A DNA stretch of 64,000 nt, from contig JAAOMT010000076.1 of assembly GCA_016748015.1 (NCBI GenBank), forward strand, positions 163,927-227,926. Reading direction: 5' to 3'. Shown here piece by piece: positions 36,050 through 48,960 of the stretch. A program made the translations under genes and the position numbers. The DNA comes from Geosiphon pyriformis. Its lineage: Eukaryota; Glomeromycota; Glomeromycetes; Archaeosporales; Geosiphonaceae. The notes under the pieces are model-generated. The model ran no database searches and was not told the DNA's origin. It worked only from the letters and a program-made list of their open reading frames with translations. How positions within the stretch are numbered: the stretch's first letter is position 1; each line of letters begins with the position of its first letter.

Positions 36050-37430
36050 GGTAGTATAAGAGAAAATTCAATTAATTTATTAAAAAGAAAGAGAAATTAC
36101 AAAAAAAAAAATCTAGAATACCTGCATAAAAGCTGAAAATCATAGTTCATCAGTGTAACCCTGTGACGTTTTCATGATGATAACCTTAATTAGACTTGTG
36201 CCATTTTCAACACCTTTTAATTATAAATAAATTTTGTCAATATCGATTAATTCAAGCTATTAAACTTTGATATTACAACAATCTTTTGAATTGAATAATC
36301 TTTCAAAATAAATAACACGCATTTAACATTGAATAACTCAAGTTTTTTGAGATTCGATATGAAATTAAAATACCTTTAATAATACTGATGATAACTCATT
36401 TTTAATAAATTTCCAAAGTGAAAAATCAATTTTTTAACCAAAAGGTAAACGACTTAGTACTATAATTTGTTTTGAAATTAAAAATTATCGATAGAGGGAT
36501 GTTCTAGCATTTTCTGGTATAAAGGGATCTCGAAAGTTTCGCGGATCATTACGGTATTGGTGACTTTATTCACAATTATTGAATCGAAATTAAACTGTAA
36601 AATAATTTGAAAAGCTACTAGTTTAATAGAGTTTAAAAATTATATGATGCTGTTAAATTTTACAAGGTTCTTTTCAGAAGAAACAAATTTGTGATATTTT
36701 TGAGCAATTTTATACTTATAAAGTTTATAACAAGTAAATGTAAAATTAATTTTTAATCATAAAGCTTTTTAATAATTTCTTGTATTGAAAAAAAAATAAA
36801 AAAACAACAAGTACAATGATAAACGTTAAGATTTTAAGTAATATAAAAAAGACTCCCACCAAAAGATAGTCATATTTTTTGCTACCATTCTAATAATCTA
36901 CAATTTTTTTTGGTGAACCAAGATTCTAGAATTTCAAAATCAAAATACTTTGGGGTCCAATTTAAAATTAAAAGAATTCAAAGTCCATCACATAAATTTT
37001 TTGTATCAAATTTACCTAGCTCAAATCCTATTTGTCACAGATGTTTTCTTTCCGGGATATTTGAAGCAATTTCATCGAAACGGAAACAAGTTTTGGCAGA
37101 AATCTATTACCCTCAAATTGGTTTTCAAAACAAAAAATAGAGTTTTTATAGATAATTAAATTTATAAAGCTTTCAAACCTTCCTTTTGAAACAAACCTTT
37201 AGGAAAAGAATTCCTATTTCTCGGAGCGAGGTTTCTTGATTCAAGAAAAAATGGGCTATCCTTTTTTTGCTCAAGTGAATTTTTTCGCTTTTTAGTCAAA
37301 AGACTAAAATATTGAATTTTCAAATATATTTTATATATTTCTAAAAAATAAAGTCATACGACATCAATTTTGAATTGTGATTTGTTAAAGACCCAAAAAT
37401 ATAGGCTACCTCTTTCAATACACAATTTGT
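36050..37430. other. Intergenic region, no supported gene
   Basis: AT-rich sequence. A plus-strand open stretch at 36910-37140 (76 codons) overlaps another frame, lacks motifs and is probably fortuitous. Confidence 0.45.
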
Positions 37431-37435
37431 AAAGT

Positions 37436-38170
37436 TCAATATATCTGTTGCGGCATAACAAGAGAAAATACCAAATTTTTAAAAATTGGAAACACATCTA
37501 TACTATAAAATTGACCCGTTTCATCTCCCTCCTTTGGATAAAACACAACTTTCCACGGAATATTTTGTGGTGGAAAAACAATTTCAAATCTTCTGCACCC
37601 TGGCAATTCTCCAAATGAACCCAATTCCTCCGAAACCATTCCAAGAATCTCTTCTACCTGTTTAATTGTTAGTCTAAGATTTATGCGAAAGGTTTTCTTG
37701 TTCAGCTTTACTTGATTTCTCTCATTAAACTGTATTTCAAAAACAATTTTCTCGAAGGCGGGAGAAACAAAAAGTTGAAAACCTTGCTGTTCTTTATCTA
37801 ATTTGATGCTGAATGTCATGCACTGAGGATTAAAGGAAAAATTGTAGTCACTTGATTTATGAAGAAGATATTTCGTAATTTTTTTATCTTGTAAAATATT
37901 GGTTATAAAATTTTCCTCAAGTGGGAGTTTAATTAAATAATTCGAGAAAAAAGTGGGATTCTTCGAAAACCTTGGCAAGGAAATTTGTTTTTTAATTTGT
38001 TTTCTCCAATATTGACTTAAGAAGGGACTAGTTGGAAAAAAGGTTTTGTTGTTTAATACCTTTTCCCCTTGGTGGTAAACTTTAATTTCTTGGAATGACA
38101 TATAGTAGAGAGTGATAAAAAAAATTCCAAAACACGTGAAAAATCCATAAATGAATTGAAAATAAGCCAT
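37436..38170 (-). CDS. Orphan protein with N-terminal membrane anchor
   Basis: This is a single open frame of 244 codons, long for such AT-rich DNA and much less biased than neighbouring noise frames. Residues 5-24 (QFIYGFFTCFGIFFITLYYM) form one hydrophobic helix, so the protein is probably a signal-anchored membrane or secretory-pathway protein. The remainder is soluble, basic in the first half, with a C-terminal half rich in alternating beta-like stretches (FRINLRLTIKQVEEIL, WKVVFYPKEG). I recognise no domain. There are no close neighbours within 1 kb. It may be a lineage-specific gene, and an intron-containing extension cannot be excluded. Confidence 0.55.
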   Translation of the reverse strand: MAYFQFIYGFFTCFGIFFITLYYMSFQEIKVYHQGEKVLNNKTFFPTSPFLSQYWRKQIKKQISLPRFSKNPTFFSNYLIKLPLEENFITNILQDKKITKYLLHKSSDYNFSFNPQCMTFSIKLDKEQQGFQLFVSPAFEKIVFEIQFNERNQVKLNKKTFRINLRLTIKQVEEILGMVSEELGSFGELPGCRRFEIVFPPQNIPWKVVFYPKEGDETGQFYSIDVFPIFKNLVFSLVMPQQIY

Positions 38171-41100
38171 TTATGAATCTGGCAAGTTCACCTCGAAAAT
38201 AATCTCCATTCTCTTCAGATTTCCATAACTTTATAAATCTTTCTTTGCTGTCAATTTCAAATATTTAAGTTTGCTCTTATTAAATTTATGTTTTAAATTA
38301 TTCTTTGAATTTTAACAGTCCTAATAATAAATTTATTAGCTAAACGGCTGATATCAGGTGATGTTTCAAGAGGTAAACACTAAATAACTTGTTAATAGAT
38401 GCCTGCAGATAAAAAATTAAACTTCCAGCTGTTTATACAAGAGAACACTTTGAATTAAGTATTAAACAAATGGCTCCCTTACTGTTTTGTGTTTAATTTT
38501 GCTTGTTTCAACTATCATTTTTAAGATTCTTTATTAAGCATCTCGGTGACAAATTAATATATTTCCTTTGATGATGACGTACTGAAGATGCTAAAAATTA
38601 GAAATTATTTTAATCTTTGAATCACCTTTTAACTAAACTTACACGATTGGAGATTCTAATAATAATTTAAAATTGACCATTGATAATAATAATGGATAGA
38701 TTTCTATACCTGAAAATATTTTAAATACATAAATCTTTTAAAAAAAACTCATTTTTTTTATTTTAATGGGTTTTGAAAACAACTAAAAATTCTGATAAAC
38801 AAAACAAGAAATTTATTTCAATTATAGCGATTTTTAGAGTGGCACCAAAAATGCAATAGAAAATAATAGCAAAAAATTATGAATATTTCATGATAATTTA
38901 AATAAAAATGATAAGATTAATACATATTGAAAGTAACATCTTAATATGACTATTTTACCAATTCAAATTTTTATATATTATTAAATTTCTTGAAAAAAAA
39001 TTACAATATTATATAATTTATAATATTCAAAAGTATTGAGGCAATATACTTGTACTCTTTTTTATTTAATTTCATAATATTAAGTTCAAAAATTGTTTTT
39101 AATCTTTTAATCTTTAAATATTAATGTGTTTTAAATAATTAAAAAAAAGTTTTTTAAAAGCTCAAGTAAATTTTTTTGGCTTTAAATCAATACCAGCTTT
39201 TTTCTGTTATTAAAATTATTTTGTCAACTTAAAATTTTATATCAAAACCATTGTTTTTTTGTATTACATAATTTTATTGTTTATAATAATATTATTTTAA
39301 AGTAAAAACAACAATATTTATATTAATACATTAAGCAATAAAATATCGAATATAACAGTAAAAAAATAATTTTATACAAGAAAAAATAAATTACAATAAT
39401 TAGTTTAATTAAATTTTTTATTAATTAATTATAAAAATACCAATAATTAAAAAAAAATTATAGCTATTATCGAAATATTTTCAAATTTCAAACTTAGAAA
39501 ATTATTTTATTTTGCTAAAATATTAATTAAAATAAAAACTAAATTAATGAACAAGTTAGTAATAATTAATTAAATTAAAAATAATTTGTTAATATTTATT
39601 ATTTTAATCAATTATGATAAAATTAGGTTTTTAAATTTTTTACTTGAAATTTTTTTAAATTATATTATGATTTAAAACATATCATAATTCATTAATAGTT
39701 ATACATCTTTTTAGTAATAAAATTTTTATTTAATCATTACCAAATATTATTTTTTAAAAATTTTCAATAATTTTATGCTGTAATATAAATAAAATCAGAA
39801 TAAAAAATTATTAAGTTAATAATAATACCAAAAAATTGAGCATAACATTTTTATATGTTAAAAAAGCAAAATAACAATAAAAAAAGTAATAAGGTTTTAT
39901 ATTAAAATAAAATTTATTATTAAATATGGTTTATGCTTTGATAAATATTTTAAAGTGGTAATTATTACAAAAATATTCCAACATAAATGATAAAGTTTTT
40001 CACTTTTAAAACCAAATTAAAAGAAAATGTGCTCAAAATTTATATGCGAATAAATTTTTGAGAAATAAAACAGTCTAGTAAACGAGCGAAATTTAAAAGT
40101 TATTAAAAATTAAAAAAAAAACACCATTTTACAAGATATTTTCATGGTTTTTCCAGAAGCCATGTTAAAACAGTTAATAAATAAAATCACAAATATTTTC
40201 TAATTAATTTTCACTTTAAAGGTGTATGAATAAGCCAATTTTAATAGTAATAATTTTGGAAAATAATGATTTTTAAAACTAAACTTAAAAAAAGGTCAAA
40301 ATTTGATTAGCTGTAAATTTGTATTTAAATTAAAAAACTTTGAAGTTTTTTTAATATTTCAAAGCGACAAGTAAAAAATGTTTGTTTAAGCTAGTCCGTT
40401 TGTATTTCAATAACCAGATAAGAATAAAGTTTATGCAAAAATTCATATTTTTAAAGTTAAAAAAACCTAAAAATTGCATAATTTTTTTGATTCAAGGATT
40501 GTTTTTTTTAATTCAAATCTTCCTTGCAGTAATATTTACTGCAAAAAATTAAAAAGTTTAAAATTCTCAAAATTAGGTTTTAGTAGGGAAATATAATAGT
40601 TTGCACCGAATTTGTATGAATGTAATTTTTTTTAAAGAGGTCACCTTTAACTCAAAAACATAGAAATGAATATTTAGTTTGTGGAATCTGATCACGAGCA
40701 ACAAACGGAATGCACCTGTGATACTTATCAAACCTTATACCAGCATTTGTTGCGCGATTCGCTGATCGCAAAATTTTCTTCAATTTGTAATAATATGATC
40801 AGAAAAACGAGCATTAATCTTCACGTTTGTATAATAATAAATCAAGATCTTTCTTTCTGCACCATGATTATCTTCATACGTTGAAAAGGGCATGGAAAAT
40901 ATGCTGAGCTTTTTGCCACATTCAAAATCTGGTAATACCTGACACATTTCAATCAGCCAACCATTAATATTTTAATTTACAGAAAAAAAGCATAGATTCC
41001 TTAAGATAAGAAAAAGGAGGCAGTTTTTTATTTTAAAATCTTTATTTGTTAATGCAAACTATGCAAGTTTTTTTTTTAAATGATTCATTGCTATACCTAA

Positions 41101-41235
41101 ATTGAGGAATATTAATCGGAAGATTACGGGAAAAAAATCTTCTTTTGGCTAATATTCAAGGGGTAACGGCAACGTAATCCAGTTAACGATTGAATTCTAA
41201 TTCCAAGTCTTTGAGATTGTAAAGTTTTGGATACT

Positions 41236-41310
41236 GTGTTGTTATTGTTATTTTTATTGTTGTTGTTGTTGTTGTTGTTGTTGGTGTTGTTGCTGTTACT
41301 GTTGTTGCTG
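41236..41310. repeat. (GTT)n microsatellite
   Basis: About 75 bases of imperfect GTT repeat with GCT and ATT variants. The complementary strand would read as poly-asparagine, but the surrounding 65-codon frame shows no other protein feature. Confidence 0.85.
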
Positions 41311-42140
41311 AATATAGTCACACGGATGACAGGATAAAAGGTTTCACATTAAATTCTAGAATAATATTGTGATGTTTTAAAAAGGGGCTCAAAATAATTT
41401 TTCCATATTTTAGTTGGGCCTTCTCGGGATAAGCCGGAGAATTTTCCAGAAATAATTTATTTTATTATGATCATGATGAATATAGACAATAACATGATTA
41501 TTGTAAAAATATAGAGTTGAATATGAAAACACTGAAAAATACAATTGAAAACCACATATTGCGATCAATAGATTGCAAAAATATCAATAATGCTTGTTTA
41601 AGATTGTTCAAAAATTTGATGAATCATTTTAAAAAAAAAGGTTTTTTTAAATAATTCTAATATGAAAGAAATAAAGTGTGAGCTTTACTCCTTCTCTTCG
41701 TTTTCTTTGAGCCCCTGCATATCTAAAATTTTGTCTAAAGTAAATAAATGAATCCAATCAAGTAAATTTATATTTTTTATTCCATGGCTACAATTTATAG
41801 TTGAGACACTCCAAAGTGATTCAGAAAACTTTGTTGTTTACTTGTAATACCAATTCAAATATTGATGTTTGACGAAGACTACGAAATGGGTCGAATCAGC
41901 GATCTTTTCGATTCCTCTATTGTTTGCTTTCTCCACAATTTAATATTACCATAGTTGAAATTAACTTTAAATTTTCGAAATATAGAGTGATTGAATATTT
42001 TAGAATTTCTCCCAATGAAATCAATAAAAATTTTTAGTTAGTCTGGTAAAATGGGGTGAGTTTATTAAGTTTGTTGACATCCAAATTGATAGAAAATCTT
42101 GTTGCCAACCAAGATAAAGTTTAAGCATAAATAATAAGTT

Positions 42141-42154
42141 GAATAATAATAATG

Positions 42155-42213
<59 letters not shown>
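42141..42213. repeat. (AAT)n microsatellite
   Basis: About 24 AAT units with a single GAT interruption near the 5' end. Confidence 0.95.
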
Positions 42214-42214
<1 letters not shown>

Positions 42215-43192
42215 TGTGATATTGAAAAGATTTTCTAATAAAGTTAGATTGATAATTTGCATGATTTCAAACATATTTCAAGGTATTTACATGAAGAATC
42301 ATACAAAGAAACCACTACCATATTCTTTAGCTTAGCAGATTCATAAATAAATTCATTAAAACAAACTTTTGATGAAAGGGTTTTAATAAAAAGAAACTAT
42401 TTACGGAGTAAAGGAAGGAACAAACAAATTTGATAAATAATTCGAAAAATTGATCTATTTAATTATCTCATCTGCTAAAGATCATCAATCAGCTCGATAA
42501 AAATGATTCTATGAAAAAAGTGTTTTTAAGATTATCTTATCAGATTTTTTTGATTTCCGAGTGAATGATATGATTTTCACTAAATATTTATCGCTATCTT
42601 AATTATTTCTGAGTTCATTTTTATGTCAACATTAAATAATGACTAAAGCTCTGGGCCTCATTGGCAAAATTTCTTTAGTTAAAAATGGAAATTTTATGAG
42701 GATAATCAATTGTTTTTCCATGCAAAATAGAGAAAGGCGTATGAAACCTAAAACCCCAAAATTACTTACAAATAATTTATATTATCTTTAATTTATTTAT
42801 AAAGATACATGAATCATGAGTTTATCCCAAGCAGGCTTACCTAATTTATAATTAAAATATATAACTATTTTAACCCACCATAAATATTTCCTTTTATAGC
42901 CTTATCTCAAAGTTTATAATTTTATTTATATAAATATCTACAAATATCACATCACAATTACATTTTTATGTATTTAAATAAAAAATTTAAAGTTTTGTTT
43001 TTCGGCAAAAATTCTTCTTTTTTCCGCAAATTTTTTATTGTTTACAAGCAAATAAAACAAAGTATATACTTTTACTTTATTTTTTTCATATTAACGAGTT
43101 TTTATTGTTTAATCTTTGAGTTCCAAAGCTATTTATTATTATTGGCGAATAATGATGAGATTTTTTTAAAACCTTTTTTTTTTCTTTTTTGA

Positions 43193-44906
43193 TATGCTCA
43201 TATATTAGTGGGCTCAAAAAAAAAATGCTCATTTTGTAAATATTCAGAATGGCTCATTTTGTTGAAAATTTGCTAATCATAAATAAAAAAAACTTTTTAA
43301 AACAACGCCACTAAAAAATTGCATGATATCAATAAAAATCTAAAATAATAAATAAATAAATATATATATTTATTGCTAATCTGGTTTAAAATTTTATATC
43401 ACATCTTTCTCTGTAGTTTAAAAAAAAAATATGTATTGTTAAAAACTTAAACATCCTCCTAAAAACATAAAAAATTAGGCATGATAAATTTGGATTAATA
43501 TTTAATTTTTGTTAATAAATTAATCTACATTTATTAGTTTCAATATTCAAAAAAATCATTAGAACAACCTAAAAAAGAAAATTATAGACTGATAAATTGT
43601 AAAAATTAATTGTCTTTATTTATCCACACTGATTGCTTAGGTGCAGCATTAAACATGAAGAACGTCACAAAAAAAATTTAACCATTCAGTCATTCAGATT
43701 CAATATATTAATTTGCTTTATTTTTTAAGCTAACATACTTGAGTATTACACCAAGATACAATGAAAATATATAATTATTAACTTCCAAAGTTTTTATTTT
43801 ACTGTATTTTTTTATGATTGCATAAATCAAAGCTTCAATTTTGGATTCATAATCTTTTCAAATTTTATAATAATGCAACAATAATTATTGGCAAATTAAA
43901 ATATCTTTAATGTTTTTTAATTATGTTACAAACTTTTGTCATTGCAATTATTGCGACATCTCTTTCAGTTTTTTTACAATTTTTCTAGAACAATAGCTAT
44001 TAAAATTTTATAGCATAATTAAATTCACGACAATTATAATTTTTATAATAATAATTTTAACCTCCTGTTTATTTAATGAATGAATGAAAAATTTTTTATC
44101 CTTTTTTCTCTTAAAACCCTTAATATATCTTTATTTTCTTTGTTATTTATTTTACTATACTTTTTAGAAGTTTAAAGTTACAACAATATAAATTTTACTT
44201 AATAATTTATTTCACATATCAATCGATTTTGCAACACTTTTAAATGCTGAATTTGCATTTAATTGTTAAGAAATACTAAATTTATAAAGTGTTTCTAAAG
44301 ATAATGGAGCTACCAATTTTAATTTTTAGGAAACTTTTTCATTTAATTGTTTTTCTTTAAAAGAGTTTTTCGGTCTTCATTAAATAAAGATATTGCTTTG
44401 GTTTTCAATAAAATCGCATAAATTTTTTTAAGAAAAGGAGTTTTATCATTTTTCGTGATAAGTATGGTTTTATTATGATAATAATTCGATGCAATTTTTT
44501 ATTTTTATTTTTTCCTCTTTATTAAAAATATTTCAGTTTTAATTATTTTATTTTATTTAATTGAAATACTATAAGTTTAAATTAAAAAGATTAAGTTTTA
44601 ATTTATTCTATTTTGAAATGCAATTTTTTATAGATTTAAAGAATTTATTTGGTTTAAAAGTTTGTTATCATAAAATCATTAAAAGTGTTTCAATCGGTTT
44701 TTAATATATTTTTATTCCTTGCTATAACTTTTTTTGAAAAATCTCAAGCCTTTTTAATAGCATCAAGTAAAATTTAATAAATTTTCAATCTAGTGAAAAA
44801 ATATTGAACCTTCCTTTCGAAATAAATTATTTTAAATGGTTGCTATTATAAGGCTCACTAATTGAATTTTCGTTATTCGTGAAACAACTTTGAATTTTTT
44901 GATAAT

Positions 44907-44939
<33 letters not shown>

Positions 44940-45290
44940 TGTGCTTTTAAACAGTTTTTTTATTTTTCCAATTTATATTCAATACTTTTTGTTAGCCTAA
45001 AGAATTTAATTTAGCAAAGCATCCAATACCTATAATAAGAATTTTGTTGAGGGAAATTAAAATATATGCGAAATGCTTTTTTAATTTGTTTTTACATGAA
45101 AAATAATTAATTTAACATAAATTATGTTTAAAAAGTGTGTTATGCATTTTCTGGAAACTAAATTTGACATTTGAAACTGTTTTAAAAGTTACAAAAAACA
45201 GGATTATAAATAATATAATAATTATAGTCTCTTACTTATTTATATCTTATTTATTGTTTTAAAATGACAAAAAAACAGGAATTTAATTTT

Positions 45291-45321
<31 letters not shown>

Positions 45322-47537
45322 TTCAAGAAATATGTTAAAATTTGAAAAAGTAATTAGTAATATTATATTATATTTAAGTTTAGTTGCAAATTAATCTTAA
45401 TTGTTTAAATAATTTCGTTGTATTTTTATATTTCATTGAAAATGCAAAAAATGGATTTCAAGTTTTGTATATCCAAAACCGTTTCCAATAATTAAAATTC
45501 ATAAAATAAGAGCAAAGAAATTAGACAACACAAACATCTATTATGAGATTGCAATAAATTTTCAATCAAATTAGCTTAAATCCCTAAACTCAATTTCATC
45601 GGTTAACTCCTTGGCCTTTTAACTTTCGGCAATGCTAATTAACTTTAACATCTTTATTTCAATTGACTTTATGTATTGCATAAATAATTATCCTTCTTTT
45701 AATTTATCATATATTATTATTAAAGTTGTAAATGACAATGCAGTTTTTAGCTTTAATTGTGAAAATCATGTATAAGCTTATATACATATAAATGCATATT
45801 GTTTATTTAAAAAAAATTTAGAGGTTACTTCTTTTAACAGGTTATAAAATCACTACATCAAGTTTTCTTATGCAAACAGAGTACCACAGCATGAAAAATA
45901 AATAGAAGGTCGATCGATGTACAAATTCATATGGAATGTGAATAGAATTATGATAAAATTATACAAGATGCCTGGGGGCGTGAGTATGTTATCTCAGAAA
46001 AGAAAGCTTATAAACAGCATCAATAAAGAAATTTATATATAAAAGCAATTTGATGGCGAGAAATAAGATATTTTAACATCATGAGTGCTGCCTTAGCTCC
46101 GCCGACTTTAAACAAAAGTAGGCAAATAAGGAAGAAAAATTAAACCAACGACCGAAATCCTTGAGAATTTTTTAGTTAGAACCCATTATACTGAGATATT
46201 TGAATCAAAAGTGATTGGTGCATTTTCTATCAATTATCCTGAAGAAGCCAGACCAAATCCCACAACTATAATTAAGACGGGAGGCATTACTCATGGATTC
46301 GTAGCAGCAATTCATCAAGCGTATAACCTTCATCAACATCGTCGTATTTCACCTGATAATGTTTGGCTGACAATTGTTCAAGGTGTAAGCCAACATATTA
46401 ATTTGAATGCTGAAAAATTCCGTAGTTATTTTGTAAATCATGAAGGAGAAAAAAATATCATAGTTTTCGCGGCTGATGAATCGGCTTACTCAAAAAGTTG
46501 GCGAGAACGTGACAAAGATTGAGTTAACAGGAACCTTAGAATGTAACTTTTTAACTAGTACTTCGGTTTCTACTACCGCAAGCAAAATAATTTTGTTAAA
46601 TGCTATGAAAAAATATTTCAAGTATCATGTGTGGACTTATTGTGGAATTCCTAAAGTCACTCTTGAGGGAACTCTCGAAGATTGGGAAAACCTTCAAAAA
46701 AAAGTGGTTAAACTTCGTGAGCTTTCCCTCGACATGGATTTTTGGTTAGATAGGTTGGAACCGGTAGTTTGGCAGCTCGTTGTGACGTACCGTAGTGATA
46801 TTGACGAGAAATTTTGGAGTAAAGTTTTAATGAGTTGTGGTGGTGGAACAGGAGTAACCGGTTTCGTGGGATGGCTGGATTGCGGGGTTTTTCCCATATA
46901 AAAAAAGTGGTGATAAAATACTCAAGAATAGCATTGTCACAAGGAAATACCTGATGGTATGGTAAATGTTCTATTTGATACCGATATTGATAAGAAACTC
47001 CAATTCTCGATCGGTTTTTTGGAAGCTCATCAAACCACCATTGGTGAAGGAGCTACTGAGGTATTTATTTCCCCCGTTATTGGATGGTTTGTAGTTGATC
47101 AATAATCGAAGAAACTCATGTGTTCAAGTAAAATTAGTTTAATTTTATGCTTGGTAGAAACATAGAATCTTGAGGTATTATCAATTTCAGTTAGTTGATT
47201 GTAGCTAAATAATTCTTTTATAAATTCCTATCTTACTTTTATATAATAAAGTGGATAGCTATTTAAATTATATAATGAAATTGTAAGCTAGTTAACCTTA
47301 AGAGAAATAAGCATCAAGTTAGGTAAAATCTTTTAAAAAGAATATTCTTTTTTTAGCATACCGAATTATCCATAGCATGAAAAATCTTAAAACTCAAATG
47401 CCCCACCAATTATAGTGCCAAAAGATCATGTAAGAAAATAAAAATTAGTGGGTATAATACAAATTCTTTTTTGTTTTAAAGAACCTTACAAGGACTTTTC
47501 AAGCGGTAAAAAAGTAGCAGATGAATCCAACCTATAG
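43193..47537 (+). repeat. DUF4419 repeat unit D (half-unit carrying the B-side arm)
   Basis: This unit begins abruptly inside the core at the GCTCATATATTAGTGGGCTC block (compare 4397 in unit A), so the first inverted-repeat segment and first gene are missing. It continues through the core marker at 43650, an AAT repeat (44909-44939), a TTTA repeat (about 45287-45325), the inverted-repeat segment with GGATTTCAAGTTTTGTATATCC, the GGCC block near 45620, the promoter, broken gene D and its 3' flank. It ends at about 47537, in the middle of the shared flank, where an extreme AT block begins. Confidence 0.75.
46081..47105 (+). pseudogene. DUF4419 gene D, broken
   Basis: Very similar to intact gene C. 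The ATG at 46081 opens MSAALAPPTLNKS, then a two-base loss near 46125 leads to a stop. The main fragment at 46211-46522 covers HGFVAAIHQAYNLHQHRRIS and what follows. A deletion of about 50 bases after GCGGCTGATG (46478) removes the equivalent of C residues 127-143 and shifts the frame. Reading resumes at about 46476-46901 up to the WDGW region, where a one-base insertion near 46857 turns VPVSWDGW into nonsense; further small indels follow to 47105. At least four lesions make it a pseudogene. None coincides with the lesions of genes A or B. Confidence 0.85.
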
Positions 47538-48740
47538 GGGTTTTTTTAAATAATAAATACAAATTTTTATATAGAAATTGTTTATATTTACATATTTAAA
47601 ATAAGACAAATATTAAAAAACAGATGATGGGTTCAACAAAATAACAATCCCAAACATATAAGTTAATAAGCCAAAAAAATATCTTAAAAAAAATATTTCT
47701 ATATTAATAAAACAGTATTATAAAATATTATACTAATTATTTATAATAAAATTAATGTGTTTTTTATTAAGTATTATTTTTTTAAAAAAACAAAACTTGT
47801 TCTGTTTTAATATATGCTTTTATCTAATTAAAAAATTGGGCTAAAATAATTTAGAAATTAAAGCAATATATATTTAGTATATTTTTTAATTTTATAGTTA
47901 ATAACTAAAAAATTTTTTTGTTTTAATACTTGCTGTTTTTTCAAAATTTAAATTATATGAAAATTGTATTTTAATTATTATTTTTTTCAAGCGGGTTTTT
48001 AAAAACAATATTAAGCTGTTTTGTATAAAATGTGCATTTTATAAATTCTTGAATATTGTTATTAAAATTGAACTTGGTAAATTAAGTTTTGTAAAAAAAA
48101 CAGTATTAAGATTTTTTCTGAAATAAAAAATTCATAAATTTGTTGTTTGTTAAATCTTGTTTTATTTAAAAGATATAAAAAGTTTTAGAATTTATAAATA
48201 GTTGTATAATATAAATTTAAATAATAGTAACAAAATTTTGTGATAATATGATATTAAGTCTAGTTTAGATAGTTTTGATTGACATGGTGGTTAATTATAT
48301 ATAAAAACAACATTTATTTTATTATTGGTTATTTTTTAAATGCATATTTTTTTTCAAGTATATAAATATAGTTGATTTCAAAAATATGTAGTTATAGAAA
48401 TACTATTGTATTTAAATAATACAGCCAAATTTTAATTTATATTTATTTTAATAAATATATTATTGTAATTAAAAAAAATTTACTGCTGGCTGTTGTTAAT
48501 GGTTGCTTGTTAGCTATTTTATTTTTTGGTTATATTTAAAAAATGGTGTTTTTATTGATAGTTAAAACAATTTTAGAACTGGCTCTAATGTTTTTATCAT
48601 TGAATAGGCTTATTTAATTATTGCTTTTATAGTTATATTAAGAAAAAAAGTGATTACTTTCTTTTCTCTGGTTGTAAATATAAAATCTACAAAATTAAGA
48701 AAAAAATACAAATTATAATTAAATCTTTTCTAAAGTTTTG

Positions 48741-48771
<31 letters not shown>

Positions 48772-48960
48772 TAATATATAGTTTTTTGAGAAACTAAAAA
48801 ATTCAAGTTATTCAATATGTATGTTTAATAAACGTTTTGACAAAAATAAAAATTATTAATTATAAAACAAATCAACGATAAAAATAAAAATCTAATAAAC
48901 AACTTTTTTAATCAAATGTAGATTACAAACACATCTTTAGACTTTTGATCAAAGATAATT
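47538..48960. other. Extreme AT-rich block abutting repeat unit D
   Basis: Sequence changes abruptly after CAACCTATAG at 47537 to almost pure A/T. It contains a TTA microsatellite at about 48743-48772 and no coding frame. In unit C the equivalent position continues into the normal 3' flank, so this is a junction created by insertion, deletion or rearrangement. Confidence 0.55.

Larger units (their letters stand above)
38200..43190. other. Intergenic region with AT block and microsatellites
   Basis: The part at 38780-40650 is extremely AT-rich and empty. A few short protein-like patches follow, for example 40681-40800 (ESDHEQQTECTCDTYQTLYQ) and 41860-41950 (MFDEDYEMGRISDLFDSS), each too short and isolated to call a gene. 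Repeats are listed separately. The segment at 42968-43190 carries one AT-rich frame without motifs and ends exactly at the left limit of repeat unit D. Confidence 0.45.

Noticed and set aside
36910-37159. Two overlapping plus-strand frames of 69-76 codons
   Set aside because: They overlap in different frames, have no recognised motif and no supporting context.
40681-40884. 67-codon plus-strand frame starting ESDHEQQTEC
   Set aside because: Only about 30 residues look coding; no start ATG, splice partner or domain.
42968-43192. 74-codon plus-strand frame ending at repeat unit D
   Set aside because: AT-rich hydrophobic low-complexity translation without homologue features.
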